64,000 nucleotides of DNA from Himantopus leucocephalus (Eukaryota; Chordata; Aves; Charadriiformes; Recurvirostridae): the NCBI GenBank assembly GCA_003993805.1, contig RSEF01000001.1, positions 180,356,951 through 180,420,950 on the forward strand. Direction: 5' to 3'. Shown here piece by piece: positions 37,101 to 49,413 of this stretch. Positions within the stretch are counted from its first letter, which is position 1; each line of letters begins with the position of its first letter. The translations under genes were made by a program, and so were the position numbers. Under the pieces are notes generated by a model. That model was not told the origin of the DNA and did not search any database. It worked only from the letters and a program-made list of their open reading frames with translations.

Positions 37101-38480
37101 CTTTATTATTCTAGCTGTCATCTTTTAAAAAAAATATAGATCTTCTAGTATATTTTTTATGCTACAGTTTCATGATTCATTCCAGCTTGGCTTCGGCACA
37201 ACATTTTTCCACCCACATTGAAAAGCATGCCAAGCCTCCGAGGTTTTGCAATATTCTTTTGTAGTATTACTTTTATCAGGCAATCAAGTAAATATTAATA
37301 TAACTTTTTTTTTTAAGGAAAAGCAACTTTTGCTGCCAACTGCACAACTTTCCGTGTGATAATATGAAGTATCAACATGTATCTTCTTTGAAAAATTCAA
37401 CTTATATATTCCTAAACATTTGTAGCTTTAAACTGCTCATGGGTATGAACTTAATATCACAAGTATTTTTGCTTTTTTTTTCCCCACATAAATTGTGTAC
37501 GTTGATCAGGACTCAAAGTCTGTTCATTTTATTCATGTGAGCATTCCCATTTGAGTAGGTAAAACCCAGCAGCTTTATGAGCACAGTTATGTGCTCTGGT
37601 GCAAATACAGTTATGCTGGCACATAAGTTTTAATGCTATTATAGCTTATTCTACATCCTGAATGGGCATAACCTGCAGCAGTTTCAGTACTTCCAAAGCT
37701 GTGATAGCGTGTTTAGACTGACATCTTTTACCAGATTAAAAATATAATTAAACCGGACAAACTTTCAGGTCTAAATCTGATGTCAGAGCATAAAAATCTG
37801 CCTCATATACCCTTCAAATAATGGGTTTTGGATGATTATTTTGGAGACGGGTGAACACATAGATACATAAGAGATACTGCCCCATTTCACAATCATTTTG
37901 CATGATGAATCACTTTTGCTCACTCACACAGGTGAATAAGTACTGTGGCACTTCAAGTGAACGCAATCCAAAGTAAAAGTTGCAGAGTAGTACCCATAAA
38001 ATATGTAATATAGCAGATAAGCTATCCAGTCATGCTGTGAAATAAGATTGTTTATTATTTCCTGTCATATCGCTGCACGGTAATTTTCAGTTCATGATCC
38101 CGTGGTTCCTGCCCAGCATCCTTTCCAAGCTTTTTAATCCATAGCTACAGGAATATAGCTACCATGATTAACCTATGGCTACAGGCTACAAATAAATCTA
38201 GTTCCTGGTCATTAACAAACCAGATGAGACACATGTTCCTTGTATTAGTTAACACACACACACACCAAAAAAAAAAATCTATTTCAGGTTAACTGAAAGG
38301 AATTTATTGTATAACTTTCAGTTCAACCACCAAACCCCAAAATCCATTATTTGCACAGTTCTATTTCCAGAACATGTAAATATGCCATTCCTGTTCATTA
38401 ATAGTACCACAACCTACCTCTGTCCTTTCTGTCCTGTGAATAGGGCTATTCTTCACACTGCCAGCACTTGTTTACCACCT
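31187..38480. other. AT-rich non-coding stretch, no gene seen
   Basis: No gene, RNA gene or young transposon was seen. It contains a short N-split duplication at 31827-31869 (listed separately), a poly-A run near 33079, and a CA plus poly-A simple repeat at about 38251-38277. The block 37070-37320 has the balanced AT-rich composition typical of conserved non-coding elements, which is only a hint. Confidence 0.6.
31827..31869 (+). repeat. 21-bp direct duplication split by one N
   Basis: The 21 bases at 31827-31847 recur at 31849-31869 with one G-to-A difference, separated only by an N at 31848. The arrangement matches those at 46260-46294 and 49414-49621, and probably marks an assembly join where two contig ends overlap. 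Confidence 0.9.
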
Positions 38481-38689
38481 CCATTGCATTCATTATGAGA
38501 TATTGGGTAGAATTCAGCTTGCCTGAATTTAAGCTATGCAACACAGGTGTTTATATCTGAGCTTGTCCAAGTTCCCATTAGAGACAAGGGAAAGCTCAGA
38601 TCCAATTCAATTTCCTAAACTTAGATGTCTTATTGATGTGTTAGATGCTGCGTGTTGTCACCCTTAGGCTGCTCCAGAAGAGCATGGGT

Positions 38690-38980
38690 CACCCCTAGGT
38701 CTTGTATCTTATCTGCAGGCTTCGTGCAGATATCTCATACCCTTGATGGCATCTCAAATGGCACTAGAAGACTGTGCTTAGGCAACCTTCAAACTCTCCA
38801 TTAACTTTAATAGAAGCTTAACACCTAATTGAGGTGCAGATATCCACACTGCAGACACCATAACTCAGTCTGAGCTGAATCCTGCACGCTCAGACTTGAG
38901 TGGAACAGACGCTCATCTGTTTTGGGGCTTGTGGAGACTTCTCTAACTAACCTATTGTGACTTATCTAGGATTATTCTGA
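38690..38980. repeat. Ancient interspersed repeat, related to 26591-26770
   Basis: It shares the ordered phrases AGATATCTCATACCC and GGCATCTCAAATGGCACTAG with the earlier copy. It also carries TTAACACCTAATTGAGGTGC and a pattern of short GATATC and CTCAGTCTGAG-like motifs. The ends cannot be set from the sequence. Confidence 0.4.
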
Positions 38981-39899
38981 ATTCAGGCGTCCTTCTCATG
39001 AGATGCTTTTTTCTTTGCAATGATACTTAAGATCCTTATACATAGACTGAACAATCCCCCATCATTTGTAGACAGAAAGTGAAAGTAATTTACATCTTTT
39101 GTACAGCCACTTACGCCAATGTCATCCATTACTATCTGGCATAATAAAACAACCAATAAAACACAAAGTCAAGAGGATCTGCACACACAGTGCTCACTCT
39201 GCCCCAAGGAAACTAACTAATGCTCAAGTGTCCGTAGAAACTTTCTCTAAAAGGAAACATACGTTTTTCAGGACCCTTCAATACTCTTCCCATGTTTTTA
39301 ATTCTGAACACCAGCAAGAGCAAAGTAAACCAAGACATGGGGGAAAAAAAAAAAAGACGAAAACCGAAAAGGAAATTAGGTGCATGGAGAAAACCACAAT
39401 CAGCACCATCTGTAGCCTAATTACATTCAACAGTGCATTGGAGAATACTCACCCATAAGTGACCAAAATAAATGGATGTTCCTAAAGGCTCTCAGGGCTC
39501 TAACAGCAACACATCTTTCTAAGACAGCGGACAAAATTTTAAAGGGCACTGTTATCGCAGTCAAATGGAATAGCTGTAAATTGCAATGAGGTGGTTCCGG
39601 ACCGTTTATTGACTTCACTCAAAGATCTGCAGTGAGCCCCTCAAAACCTGAAGTATATAAGGCTACATCTGCATTAGCAAATACAGAGCAATGGGAGTAG
39701 GTATTGAGGAATGATGTGTACACTGCACACATTTCAGGGGTTTGATGTCAGACTAGTTCTAGTTTGGTCCTGTTGACTCAATTTCCATTAGCAATTCAAG
39801 GGTATTAAGTAGTCTTCTGGAGCACATTTTCTAGTTAGTGTCATCCAAAAGGAATCCAGTTTGTATGCTTTGAGATGCTCCATGATGCAAACCAAAGCT
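38981..39899. other. Non-coding stretch before CR1 copy 2
   Basis: Nothing is recognisable. A lysine-rich 119-codon frame (39099-39458) is driven by an A-rich run at about 39340-39356 and has no domain. Confidence 0.6.
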
Positions 39900-40465
39900 T
39901 CACTGGCCAGCAGGTCAAGGGAGGTGATTCTGCCCCTCTACTCAGCTCTCGTGAGACCCCACCTGGAGTACTGTGTCCAGAACAAGAAAACATGGACCTG
40001 TAAGAGTGGGTCCAGAGGAGGGCCACAAAAATGATCAGAGGAATGGAACACTTCTCCTATGAAGAAAAGCTGAGACAGTTGGGTTTTTCAGCCTGGAGAA
40101 AAGAAAGCTCCAGGGAGACCTTCTGTGGCCTTTCAGTACTTAAAGCGGGCCTATAGGAAAGATGGGGACAAACATTTTAGCAGGGCCTGCTGCGATAGGA
40201 CAAGGGGTAATGGTTTTAAGCTAAAAGAGAGTAGATTCAGACTAGATATAAGGAAGAAATTTTTTACAATGAGGGTGGTGAAACACTGGCGCAGGTTGCC
40301 CAGAGCAGTGGTAGATGCCCCATCCCTGGAAACATCAGGGATGGTCAGGTTGGACGGGGCTTTGAGCAACCTGATGTAGGTTAAGATGTCCCTGCTCATT
40401 GCAGAGGGGGGTTGACTAGATGACCCTTAAAGGTCCCTTCTGACCCAGACCATTCTATGATTCTA
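39900..40465 (+). mobile_element. CR1 LINE, copy 2 (5'-truncated)
   Basis: It starts at about GGCCAGCAGGTCAAGGGAGG, runs through the end of the CR1 ORF, and finishes with GTTGACTAGATGACCCTTAA, AGGTCCCTTCTGACCC and two octamer-like units at 40451-40465. Compared with the usual CR1 order, a stretch is missing after CTGGAGTACTGTGTCCAG (about 39980), where the sequence jumps to AACAAGAAAACATGGACCTG. The 3' UTR matches copy 3 (53817-54265) closely, so the two are of one subfamily. No intact coding capacity remains. Confidence 0.93.
40125..40379 (+). pseudogene. CR1 ORF2 C-terminal remnant, copy 2
   Basis: The frame reads FQYLKRAYRKDGDKHFSRAC and KKFFTMRVVKHWRRLPRAV up to the ORF2 stop at 40377-40379. 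Against copy 3 it has a net 3-base insertion near its end (ETSGMVRLDG in place of ETFKVRLDG). This is the extreme C-terminus of the CR1 polyprotein, without enzymatic motifs. Confidence 0.85.
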
Positions 40466-43400
40466 CACTAGGTAGGCGTGGTCAGGAGATTCCCCTCAAA
40501 ATAGCACTTCCAACCCAAACTAAACACTAATAAAGTCCTGTCCTTAAACAGCTCCTTCTCCTATCATGATTTTGGTAGCATTTTCTGCTTGTGGTTCCTG
40601 GGACACCTTTGTACACTGTATACATCCATTAATCTCCAGAGGTATTTCTATCCTCTAACAGGAGTATTCATTGGTACAGAAAAAAATTAGAGGTCTGGGC
40701 CAATGCGGCTATCAGTGACTTTGTATGATATGACTGTAGCTGCCCGAGTCCATTTCCCAAATTACAGATGTACATCAAAGAAGTTATCGTAATTAACATT
40801 CTTCATGAGAAGTTCAGCACAGTCTCCAGAAAATTAATTGTCAGCGATGTAATACATTAACCAAACATCGTTATGGTGAGATTTTTGCACTGCACTTGTT
40901 CTATAACTGTACTAATGGCTTCTCGTGCCAGGTTTGATTTCTTGCCACCTTTTGCCAGTTCTCTGTATAAAGGACTGTATACATAATTTACCCATTTCAT
41001 AGTCACTGTCCTCTCAGCACACTTCATTCATAGCTTCTTTGCATCTTTACATTTGGTGATGTAGTCAATGGAGCACAAAGGGTTAACCAGATTCCAAAGG
41101 ATGCTGTTTAACAATGGTTGGCCTTCTGAATCATGGATTAGCAAATAATCATTTGTTCTGATGGTGTAATATTTGTAACTTACAGTAATATTGCTAAAGG
41201 GAGGAGTTCTGTGAAAATTGGTTTGAACTGGTCTCTCTGGTTTATGATCCTTCCTGTTCCCCTGCTCATGCACTGACTTAATCTTACTCAGTAAACACAT
41301 TTGTTTCCTAATTCACCTTCAGACCCTAATTTGCAAACAGCTCAGAGGAATCCTGCTTTCAACCCCAAAAGCATCAAGCAAAAAAAAAAAATGTGTCTTA
41401 GCACTGAAAAGCAAAATAAAGTATCTTAGCGCCGGAAAATTATTTACTTCCAGTCATTGGATTCTAACTCAGCATAAAATTAGCTCCCTGGAGACTGCTG
41501 ATAAATACATTCATCTTTTTAAGTTTTCCTTTGGCTAAGAATCTGGAGTATATCAAGGGTTTCTTTTTAAGGCAGTTCCTGCAAGGCAACACTAAATGTC
41601 ACTTATTGTTATTAGAGGTAAAAAAAATAAAATAATTAGATTATATTAATATATTTGCTACCAGAAGCATATAATATTTAAAGCACTTTTACCCATTTGG
41701 GAGAAATTTTTTTTGTAGGTGCTAAAAATTGCTATTTCGTCAGGGCTGGAGACTTTCTCAAGAATACCTTGAACACTTACTGATAAATCCTGAAATGGAA
41801 TTCTGTTTTTTTCCCTATTTCCATCCCTTTTCTACTACAGACAAGTGAGTAGGAGTAAGGATTACCTCATAGCCCTGTACTTATTCACCCCAGCAGTGAC
41901 CATTGTTGAAAAATCAACAATCGTCATCCGTTGTCACACCACAATGTATACCATAACATGTAAAATAAATGGTTACTTTCAAGTATCATGTGCTAATACA
42001 GGGAGTATTTCTGTTAATGAAGACTAATAAATATTTACTTTCTAATGATACCATAGTGTGTCTCTGATTGTGTACAATAAAATAAAACATGTGTGAAAGA
42101 CTGGATGCATTCAAGATGAAAAATCATGCCTAGACCATGGAGCGAACAGGAAGAAGGAGGCCATTATTCTGCATGATGGACTGTGATTGTGGATTTGACA
42201 GTTGCAGGATGGAGATTCCTGCCAAATGCCAAGCCACCTCCTCTGCATGCGGCTGCAATGTTTCTCAACTTACAAACCGCCTTGATTACATAGTCCTGAG
42301 CACAGTCCACTGCTGACTCGAATCTGTTATCTGTAATAGAACCACCATATCTCCTCTTAACATCACATGAGAGATTTCTTGCTGTTCAGATAAAGTGGAC
42401 TTTTACAAGAAATTCAGTGGTATCACTAGCAGCCTCTTGCCAACAAGAAGCAGCAGAGATGCTTTTTTACTGAGAATCACTGTTTATAAATTGTTTTTGT
42501 GGCTGAACATTGGAGATTACGTGTACTATTCAATAGAAGGGCAAGTTAACTCAAAAACCAAATGCAGTGAGCATACATATAGGATTATGTGAGAATGTTC
42601 CCAAACTGTGAAATAACTCAAATAGATTGGCATGCACTGATGCATAGGTCAATCAAGTCACAGCATGCTTTTGTTTAGTTTAGAACTATCACAAGTAGTA
42701 GATACTCTGCAAACAATCATAACACTTTTAGTTGCACACTGCATAGTCAAACAATATCATAAATGGATTTTTTGTGTGTGTTCTTCAGCTCATATTCTAT
42801 TCAAAACAATGTAAGTTTTTTTCTGTTTTGATTTTTTTTTTTAGGTTGAATAAGTTTCTAGTGATTTTCTTACTGTTGTTAGAAAACGCTTTGGTAAACA
42901 GCCATACTTATTATCCATTTAGAATATGTTGACCTAGAACTTTTCTAAAGAGTATTCATCATATCCTTAAGCACTTAGCTTACTTCTGCATCTTAAAGAC
43001 AAATGATTTGGGTAGTATCCAGCAGTTTAGTGGTAATGCAGTCCATTGACCCACTACGAACAAAGACCACTGGAATTTCTTATTACTTTCCAACCCTCCA
43101 CTCAATCTTAAAGATGAGAATTGATGGCTGAATGGCTCTCTTGTTGCTGGGACAGAAAGGCTGGTTAAAACTGCGAACACAGTTTGTGTTAAATATCATT
43201 TCAAAATTTGTTTTGATGCTGAGTCACAACTAAACCAAACAATTTAAAAATTGCCACAGAATAAAAATTTTTACATTTTTATTTTAAAAATTTACTTGGA
43301 GGGGAATTCTGATGTCAATCCAACTCAAAATTTCTCATTGTTAGTAATATCGTTTATATAACTACAGTTACAGATATTTACTTAATTTTATGGCTTGATT

Positions 43401-44985
43401 GTGGAAGTCCCTAATAAAACACATGCCATAACATATTAGTTGAAACAGGATTGCAGGATAATGGAAAGATACAGTAAACAGCTGGCTTCTCTAATTAGTA
43501 TGTCGAATGTTTACGTGCTCCTCTTGTTAAGTACCAAACTGTTTCATCAGAACAAAAACACGAGATACTTTGATCTGGAAAATAAGGTAAGATGTTTCAA
43601 TGATACACTGCAGCCACAATTCATCCTACCTAACGTTAATCACCTACATGAGGCATGTAAATTAGGGGGTTAGTCACCTTAGACTCCCTCTAATGTCGCA
43701 GGAGGAAGACGGGCACTTTCTCAGGGTGGCAGGGAGACTTGGTGGCTCCACAAGAGCAGAGGGAGCCGCAGTGGCTGGGCTATAACACCAGTGCCTCACC
43801 AGTGCAGCTGAAGCTGAAGGGACCAAGTGCAGGCTCAGGCACTACCTCATACCTCCTGGTTTCCAAAACAAATCAACAAAATAGTGTAATTGTTCCTACT
43901 TTGTCATTTGGTTTGGAAAGGGGTTTTGTTTTGGTAGGAAACATAAGAAAAATCTTTCTGATCCTTCAAAATCTTTTATGTCATTAGAGAGGAAAGGCCG
44001 TTTGTTCTGAATCATCCCACCAGCTTCAGCTGTGGTCACTGCAAAGGAGCTGTATTACCAATTCATACAGGAAAAAGTGTGCTTTTATTCTTCAGCAAAA
44101 TTCATTTATGACTTCAGAAATAGCCTTTAATAGGATCTGGAAAGAAGCCAAGTCAACTTGCCCTTTGGCCTACAGGCAGGTGAAGTGATGATTTTGAGGG
44201 ACAAAATGGGGAGATTAGAAGGACACCTAAACTACAAGATGAATTCAGCAAGCGGCATATAAATCCCTTGGGTGGTCTTTGTATTCTCTGAATTATATTG
44301 TTATAGAAATGTGAACGCAGAATACATTATTGCAAGCCTATGGGAACATCATCATCATGGGCTAACGCAGACATACGTATCTGTCATCTTGAGCAAAAAT
44401 AAAGGGAAATGGAATGAGGCTGGTGTAGTGTAAGGTGTCAAAGGTAAGGATGCCTCTATGACTAAAAGCTTTCTAGATTCCTAGAACCAGGGCCCATGAG
44501 AAACCCTGTGGGAAGGGAGGTCTGGAGGTCACCTACAGCAACTCCCAGCTCAAAGGGGAACTATCACAAATACTAAATCAGCTGAGCCGGGGCTTTTTCC
44601 AGCTGAGTGTTGGAGTCCTCCACGGATGGAGATGCCACAACTGCTCTAGTTTTTGTACTGGAACAAATCACACAGAGACATAAAAGGTTACCCACATGAT
44701 CACTACCTTCAAACAGCTCTGTCCTTTCAAAATCCTACAAATTTGTCCTTTCAAATTCCTACATCCTGCTGATGCAGGATGTAGGAAGAGGTTGTTGTCC
44801 TTTGTATGCATTGCTGCTCCCATGCAGGAATTTTGAGGACCCTGGAGGTGGAAGCAGTAAGGAGGGGAAGATGAGAGACTGCCTCCATTCCCCTAGTTCC
44901 ACTCAGACTGATCTCAGAGCCTCTTTTCCTCCAAAGCATTTGGCTTCTAGTCACTGTATTTCCTCAGAGGCCTCCACCAACTCCT
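40466..44985. other. AT-rich non-coding stretch, no gene seen
   Basis: Unique sequence between CR1 copy 2 and the pyrimidine block. Short poly-A and poly-T runs lie near 41380, 41710 and 42832. No exon, RNA gene or transposon is recognised. Confidence 0.65.
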
Positions 44986-45480
44986 AATACATCTGGTGTC
45001 CTTTTCCTGAGGTGAAATTTCCTCCCTTGGCACACTTCTCAGATCTTACACTTTACCCTCTTAAGTGTCGACTATGTCCTGACTTCTCCTAACCCTCCCT
45101 CCATTCTTCCACAAAAAAACCCTCTCACTTGTATTTCCCACATACCCTTTCTCATCCTTCCAGACTAACCCCCAAATTCCCAGCAACTTAAAGCCCCAGT
45201 TTTTCTTGTCCATCCAACTCGACCTCTCACCCGTTGTCTCTCACCTGAACTCCTTTGCTCCAAGCTTCCCAGCTCCTGCAAGCCCTTCCTTTCCCTGCAA
45301 GAACGTGACCTTCCTGTGTTGTTGCCATATTCTGCTGTCACCATCACTTCAGAGGCAGAGCTTCCACTGGATAACAAAAACCCAGGGCATTCTCTGCCTA
45401 ACCCTTCCTGCTTCCTGCATTTCCCTAGGGTTTCCTCTGCTTTGGCAGGGATCTGAAGACCTCACACTCCCCACCAAGAA
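44986..45480 (+). other. Pyrimidine-rich block (plus strand)
   Basis: About 500 bases are strongly enriched for C and T on the plus strand, with repeated TCCC, CTTCC and CCTTT words but no regular period. The open frames it produces (45206-45550 +, 45165-45377 -) are compositional artefacts rich in Ser/Pro/Leu or Arg/Gly. Such tracts may form triplex structures, and can also be decayed simple repeats. Confidence 0.7.
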
Positions 45481-46259
45481 TCCACTTCAGTGTTTGCTTA
45501 GAAGAAAAAAGAAGTACATCCATGAAAAAGAGAAAAGGCAGAAGCCATAGACATGGTAGAATAGAACCTTCTTGCCATTGTGAATGATTTGAAACAGATC
45601 AAATACAACAGAGGTTACGTGAGAAATATAGGGGTCCAGAAAGACAAGTGGACCTAGAAAGAGCAAAATTATATCATTAAATGAAAGAACTACTGGGCTG
45701 CTGGGTAACATGAAAAGGAACTTGAACTGGTATTATTAAGTCTTATCAAGGATAACAAAAACTAAGGACAGTTGTAGCCCGTGTGACCGGCCATTCAAGT
45801 GGAAACGAGAACCTATGTATGAGACTTTATGCACACAGCATAGTGAAGGTTAGGTGCCCCAAGACAGGATTCAAATCTACGTTTTCACTATACTGAACAT
45901 TCAGGCACTTTCAGATACTTTACAGCAAATACAAAGGTCAAGGCATGTCTTACTTCGCATTTATACACCAGAACCTGTATGTAGGTGCCTACATCTCCTC
46001 TTTCCAAAAGCACACTTCTGAAGTGTGCTGGTGATGGGAATGTTGCTGCCTATTTAGCACAAGTAAAGCTTGTGAGAACAAAATGGGAGATCAGGAGTTA
46101 ATTTCTTCCAGTCTTTCAAGTGTCAAATCTCCTACATGTCTGAGTTGAATTGGAATGGTGTTGACCAGAAAGCATATGAACGGGCCTCAAAGAAGGGAGG
46201 TCTGCCCAAACCTACTTTGTGCAGGCTATAGAATAATGTATCTCTGTGGAGGTGTCTGT
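45481..46259. other. Non-coding stretch, possible old repeat phrases
   Basis: GGTTAGGTGCCCCAAGAC near 45850 and TGTAGGTGCCTACATC near 45980 resemble the AGGTGCCTA phrases of the old repeat at 8280-9335. Nothing else is seen. Confidence 0.4.
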
Positions 46260-46294
46260 CAGCGGCTTTTGAATTTNCAGCAGCTTTTGAATTT
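46260..46294 (+). repeat. 17-bp direct duplication split by one N
   Basis: CAGCGGCTTTTGAATTT (46260-46276), an N at 46277, then CAGCAGCTTTTGAATTT (46278-46294): one G-to-A difference. It is the same signature as at 31827 and 49414, and probably an assembly join. Confidence 0.9.
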
Positions 46295-46439
46295 TCTGCT
46301 ATACAGTAAAACAATTTCAAGAGGAAGAGTAGAGACTATGCATGAAACCCCATCTCTTCCCCTCTAAACAACGTCACCCCTGGAGAGGACATTTTCCTTG
46401 GAGAAAAGTTAGTTTCAACCTCTTCAGACAGAGCAAAGT

Positions 46440-46800
46440 GTTGAATCTGAGTCTAACTTCCTAAGTGAATGGCTTAACCACAGAGTATTGTATGAACGGT
46501 GGGTGGCAGATCCTCCTCCACTGTCTGTTCTAAAAAAGCACCCACAAAGCATTTTCCAAGGAGCCTTCTGGGTGTGCGTTTGGTGTTTTTTGAGAATGTC
46601 TGCAGGTCTGAGCCCCCCCAGGAGACTTCAGCAGAAGAATGCCTAGCTGCTTAGGTGGGAGATAGCTATCAGGCTGCTTAAACTGTTCTGGTCATGTGCC
46701 AAAGCAGAGCTCTGGACACCCAGAAGAGCTGAAGCTCAGACAGGCAGGTGCCTTCAGCAAGATTCAAATAAAGCACCTAAACACTTATGGTGCAACCAAG
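46440..46800. repeat. Probable copy of the ancient repeat seen at 8.3-9.3 kb
   Basis: CTAAGTGAATGGCTTAACCA near 46463 is an approximate reverse complement of the TTGGTTAGGTCACTTAG segment near 9000. GAATGCCTAGCTGCTTAGG and AAAGCACCTAAACACTTATG repeat the 'CACCTAA/TTAGGTG' vocabulary of that block. It is degraded, with approximate limits. Confidence 0.35.
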
Positions 46801-49090
46801 GAGGATTTCATCAAAGTAAGAGAAAAGTGATTTTCCCAATAACTTTTGCCCCACTAAAGTACTAAAAATTTCCATTACAAAATTTACTTTGATGGTTAAA
46901 ATTACACCACTGACACCTTGACTGAACTAAATATGTAGACTGCCATTTCCCCGAGTGCATTTGGATTTACAAAGTAGGTATTCCATTGCCTAAGGCCCCC
47001 AAGGATCCCAATCTTCTAGGCATGCTTAGATCATGTCTAATGCATATCAACAGCACTGGGTTCAGCACAGGGCAGAGCTGCCAGGGTCACTTTAATTCAA
47101 AAACAGTGGTGTAGGAGAAGTAGTAGTGGTGGTGGTATCCACTTTTTGCATACTAGCCTACAGGATCAACAGCCTACACAGCCATGGATGACCCATGTTC
47201 ATTGAATTCTGGCATCAGACTACAAGCACGAGAGCAGATAAATCCTTCCCGGTGAAGCCATGGTGTTATCTGGCAAGACTTTTATAATAAGGTAATTATT
47301 GGGTTTTTTCATGTTATTCCTAATGAAGTATATTTTGAAGAACTTACGGAAGTTTTTCCTGTCCCAGCTGGTGTCCTGTATGGATCAGTTTGGTCCAAAG
47401 TTAGGTTAATTTACCTTTTCTGTCCAATAAGCTTCTCTGCTCTGTAAAAGAATAACTCAGTCTAATGTCTCATATTCCAAACGGATGGGGACTGCACCAC
47501 AGCCACCTACCCACGTCTGTGACTGGGATGAATTTAGCCCACTTCCACTGAAAAGGGCAAACAGTGACAGCAACTGTCTGTTGGGACAAGATGATAACGA
47601 CGTGTGAATAACAAGACTCCCTTTCACGTAGATATTATGCAGATTATTCTTATTTGGTAGCACCCGGAGTTACTGAGAAACTTAAACACATGCTGTTTGG
47701 TTAAGTAAACTATGAAAGAATATGGGAACCCAAAGGCACCATAAAAAAAAAAAAAAGAAGCCCAACCTCATTACCAGATTGCATTCAAAATTCTGCAAAG
47801 CCGGTGAATGTAGGCTGGAGAAAACAAAAGCCAGCAATGCTATCTATGACACAAGAAGAAAAATAGGAAACTCAGCACAGGGTTTAAAGATGTCTGCGGA
47901 GGTGGGTGAGTCACTGTTGCTCACACTTTGAAGTGAGTGAGACAAGCCTGTGCGTCATATATTATTTCCTCTTAATCTGCAGAGAACAGGCCATCCCAAG
48001 CCATTGATGGAAGCCAAACACTTTGAGCACAAATGAAACGTGACTGGACATGGGTTTCTCTTAGTCAAGCATCCTGGGAGCCTAGAACCACAAGTCAGAC
48101 TCTGTCAGCAGTTGAAATACCTTTGGTTTACAGGTTAACAACCTGATGATAAAAATGAACTGTGGCTGAAACTAAGCCTACGTGGGCCTAACGTAATTAG
48201 GAGCCAAGTTTCATACCGCTATAGGGCTGATACTACACCCACTGAAGTCAATGATAATCTTTCCATGAATAACAGAGCCACGTCCTTTCATCTCTCAATG
48301 CCCGTACTTATAAAACGGGGATAACGGTACTTTCTTTCTCCTATGTTTGCAACCTCATAAACATTTTGCAGCAAGGACTGTCTCTTTCTAGGCACTCTAT
48401 GTGGCATTTAACACCTCTGAATTCCTCTCTTGTTTGGAATTTGAAGCTAGAAAAAAAACATTAGGACTGGCATGACATTTTCAGCAGACATGATGTTTGT
48501 GATATATAGAGTACCACAGATGTGTAGATCTGAAGACGTAAGTCTATGGCTACCACTAGAAACTCTGTAAGTGCATGTGACTGGCAGTTTTTGAAACCCC
48601 TGCCTAAAAACTCTGGTATTTGTATTTTTTCTTCTTTGAAGTACTACAGTAGTATAAAGCTTGTGAAGACAGCATAGCTGTTGAATATCTAAGAATTTCG
48701 TAGGAGTCTACTGGCACAAGGCTGACTCTGTCACTGAAGATAACTGCTAAGTCGAATATGTTAGATTTTTATGCTTCTTTTATTCATACACTGCTGCTTA
48801 GTGTATAGCTCAACATATTACATTAAGAACAGTCTCTAGCACATACAGGTCATATGGCAAAAGAAAGATTTCCATGATCTATATTGTATTGAACTGTAAT
48901 GACAATTCAGATGGACCCTTCATTCCATCTTTAAGATACTTATAGGAACATATGCTTGGTTTGGTTTTTTTCCCTTTCTGGGAAGCAACTATACTTTGCA
49001 TGGACTGTTATTATTCACTGGTTTGGAAGAGATGCTGAAAGACTTGCTAGTTTACATCCTCTGGTCTTGGGTCTTCTTTTTTCTTTTTTT
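46801..49090. other. Non-coding stretch, no gene seen
   Basis: Unique AT-rich sequence with a poly-A run at about 47744-47756. Near 48220-48265 a CCCACTGAAGTCAATGATAA segment is a weak match to the palindromic repeat at 60653. No gene is seen. Confidence 0.6.
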
Positions 49091-49096
49091 TTTCTT

Positions 49097-49167
49097 TTCA
49101 AGTAAATATATATTTCAAGTAAATATATATATTTTATATATATATATTTTATATATATTTACTTGAA
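49097..49167. repeat. AT-rich perfect inverted repeat with duplicated left arm
   Basis: TTCAAGTAAATATATAT occurs twice in tandem (49097-49113 and 49114-49130). Its exact complement follows at 49151-49167 after a 20-base AT spacer. The second copy and the right arm form a perfect 17-bp stem. A T-rich tract lies just upstream (49078-49096). It is unclear whether this is a MITE-like remnant or a microsatellite that became palindromic by template switching. Confidence 0.95.
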
Positions 49168-49413
49168 CATGATGTGCTGGAAAAGCATTTTATTACAGTT
49201 TTTTACCAAAGTCCCACACCATCAAATACCATGCAAACATATACACTACATGAAAGGATGTTAATCTTTATTTGGGCTGAAGTAGACAGAGTAAAGCCCT
49301 TTCTAGGGTCTAAGACCCTTATTAATGAATATGATCAAGTAAAATGGTGGTAACACTCAAGAGGAATCTTTCCTCAAGTGTCCTCAGTTAGACCTCCAGA
49401 TCCTGTCAAAATA
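49168..49413. other. Unique non-coding spacer
   Basis: Nothing recognisable lies between the hairpin and the N-split duplication. Confidence 0.6.

Noticed and set aside
45165..45550. Overlapping Ser/Pro-rich and Arg/Gly-rich frames
   Set aside because: Direct consequence of the pyrimidine-rich composition; no domain and no conservation evidence.
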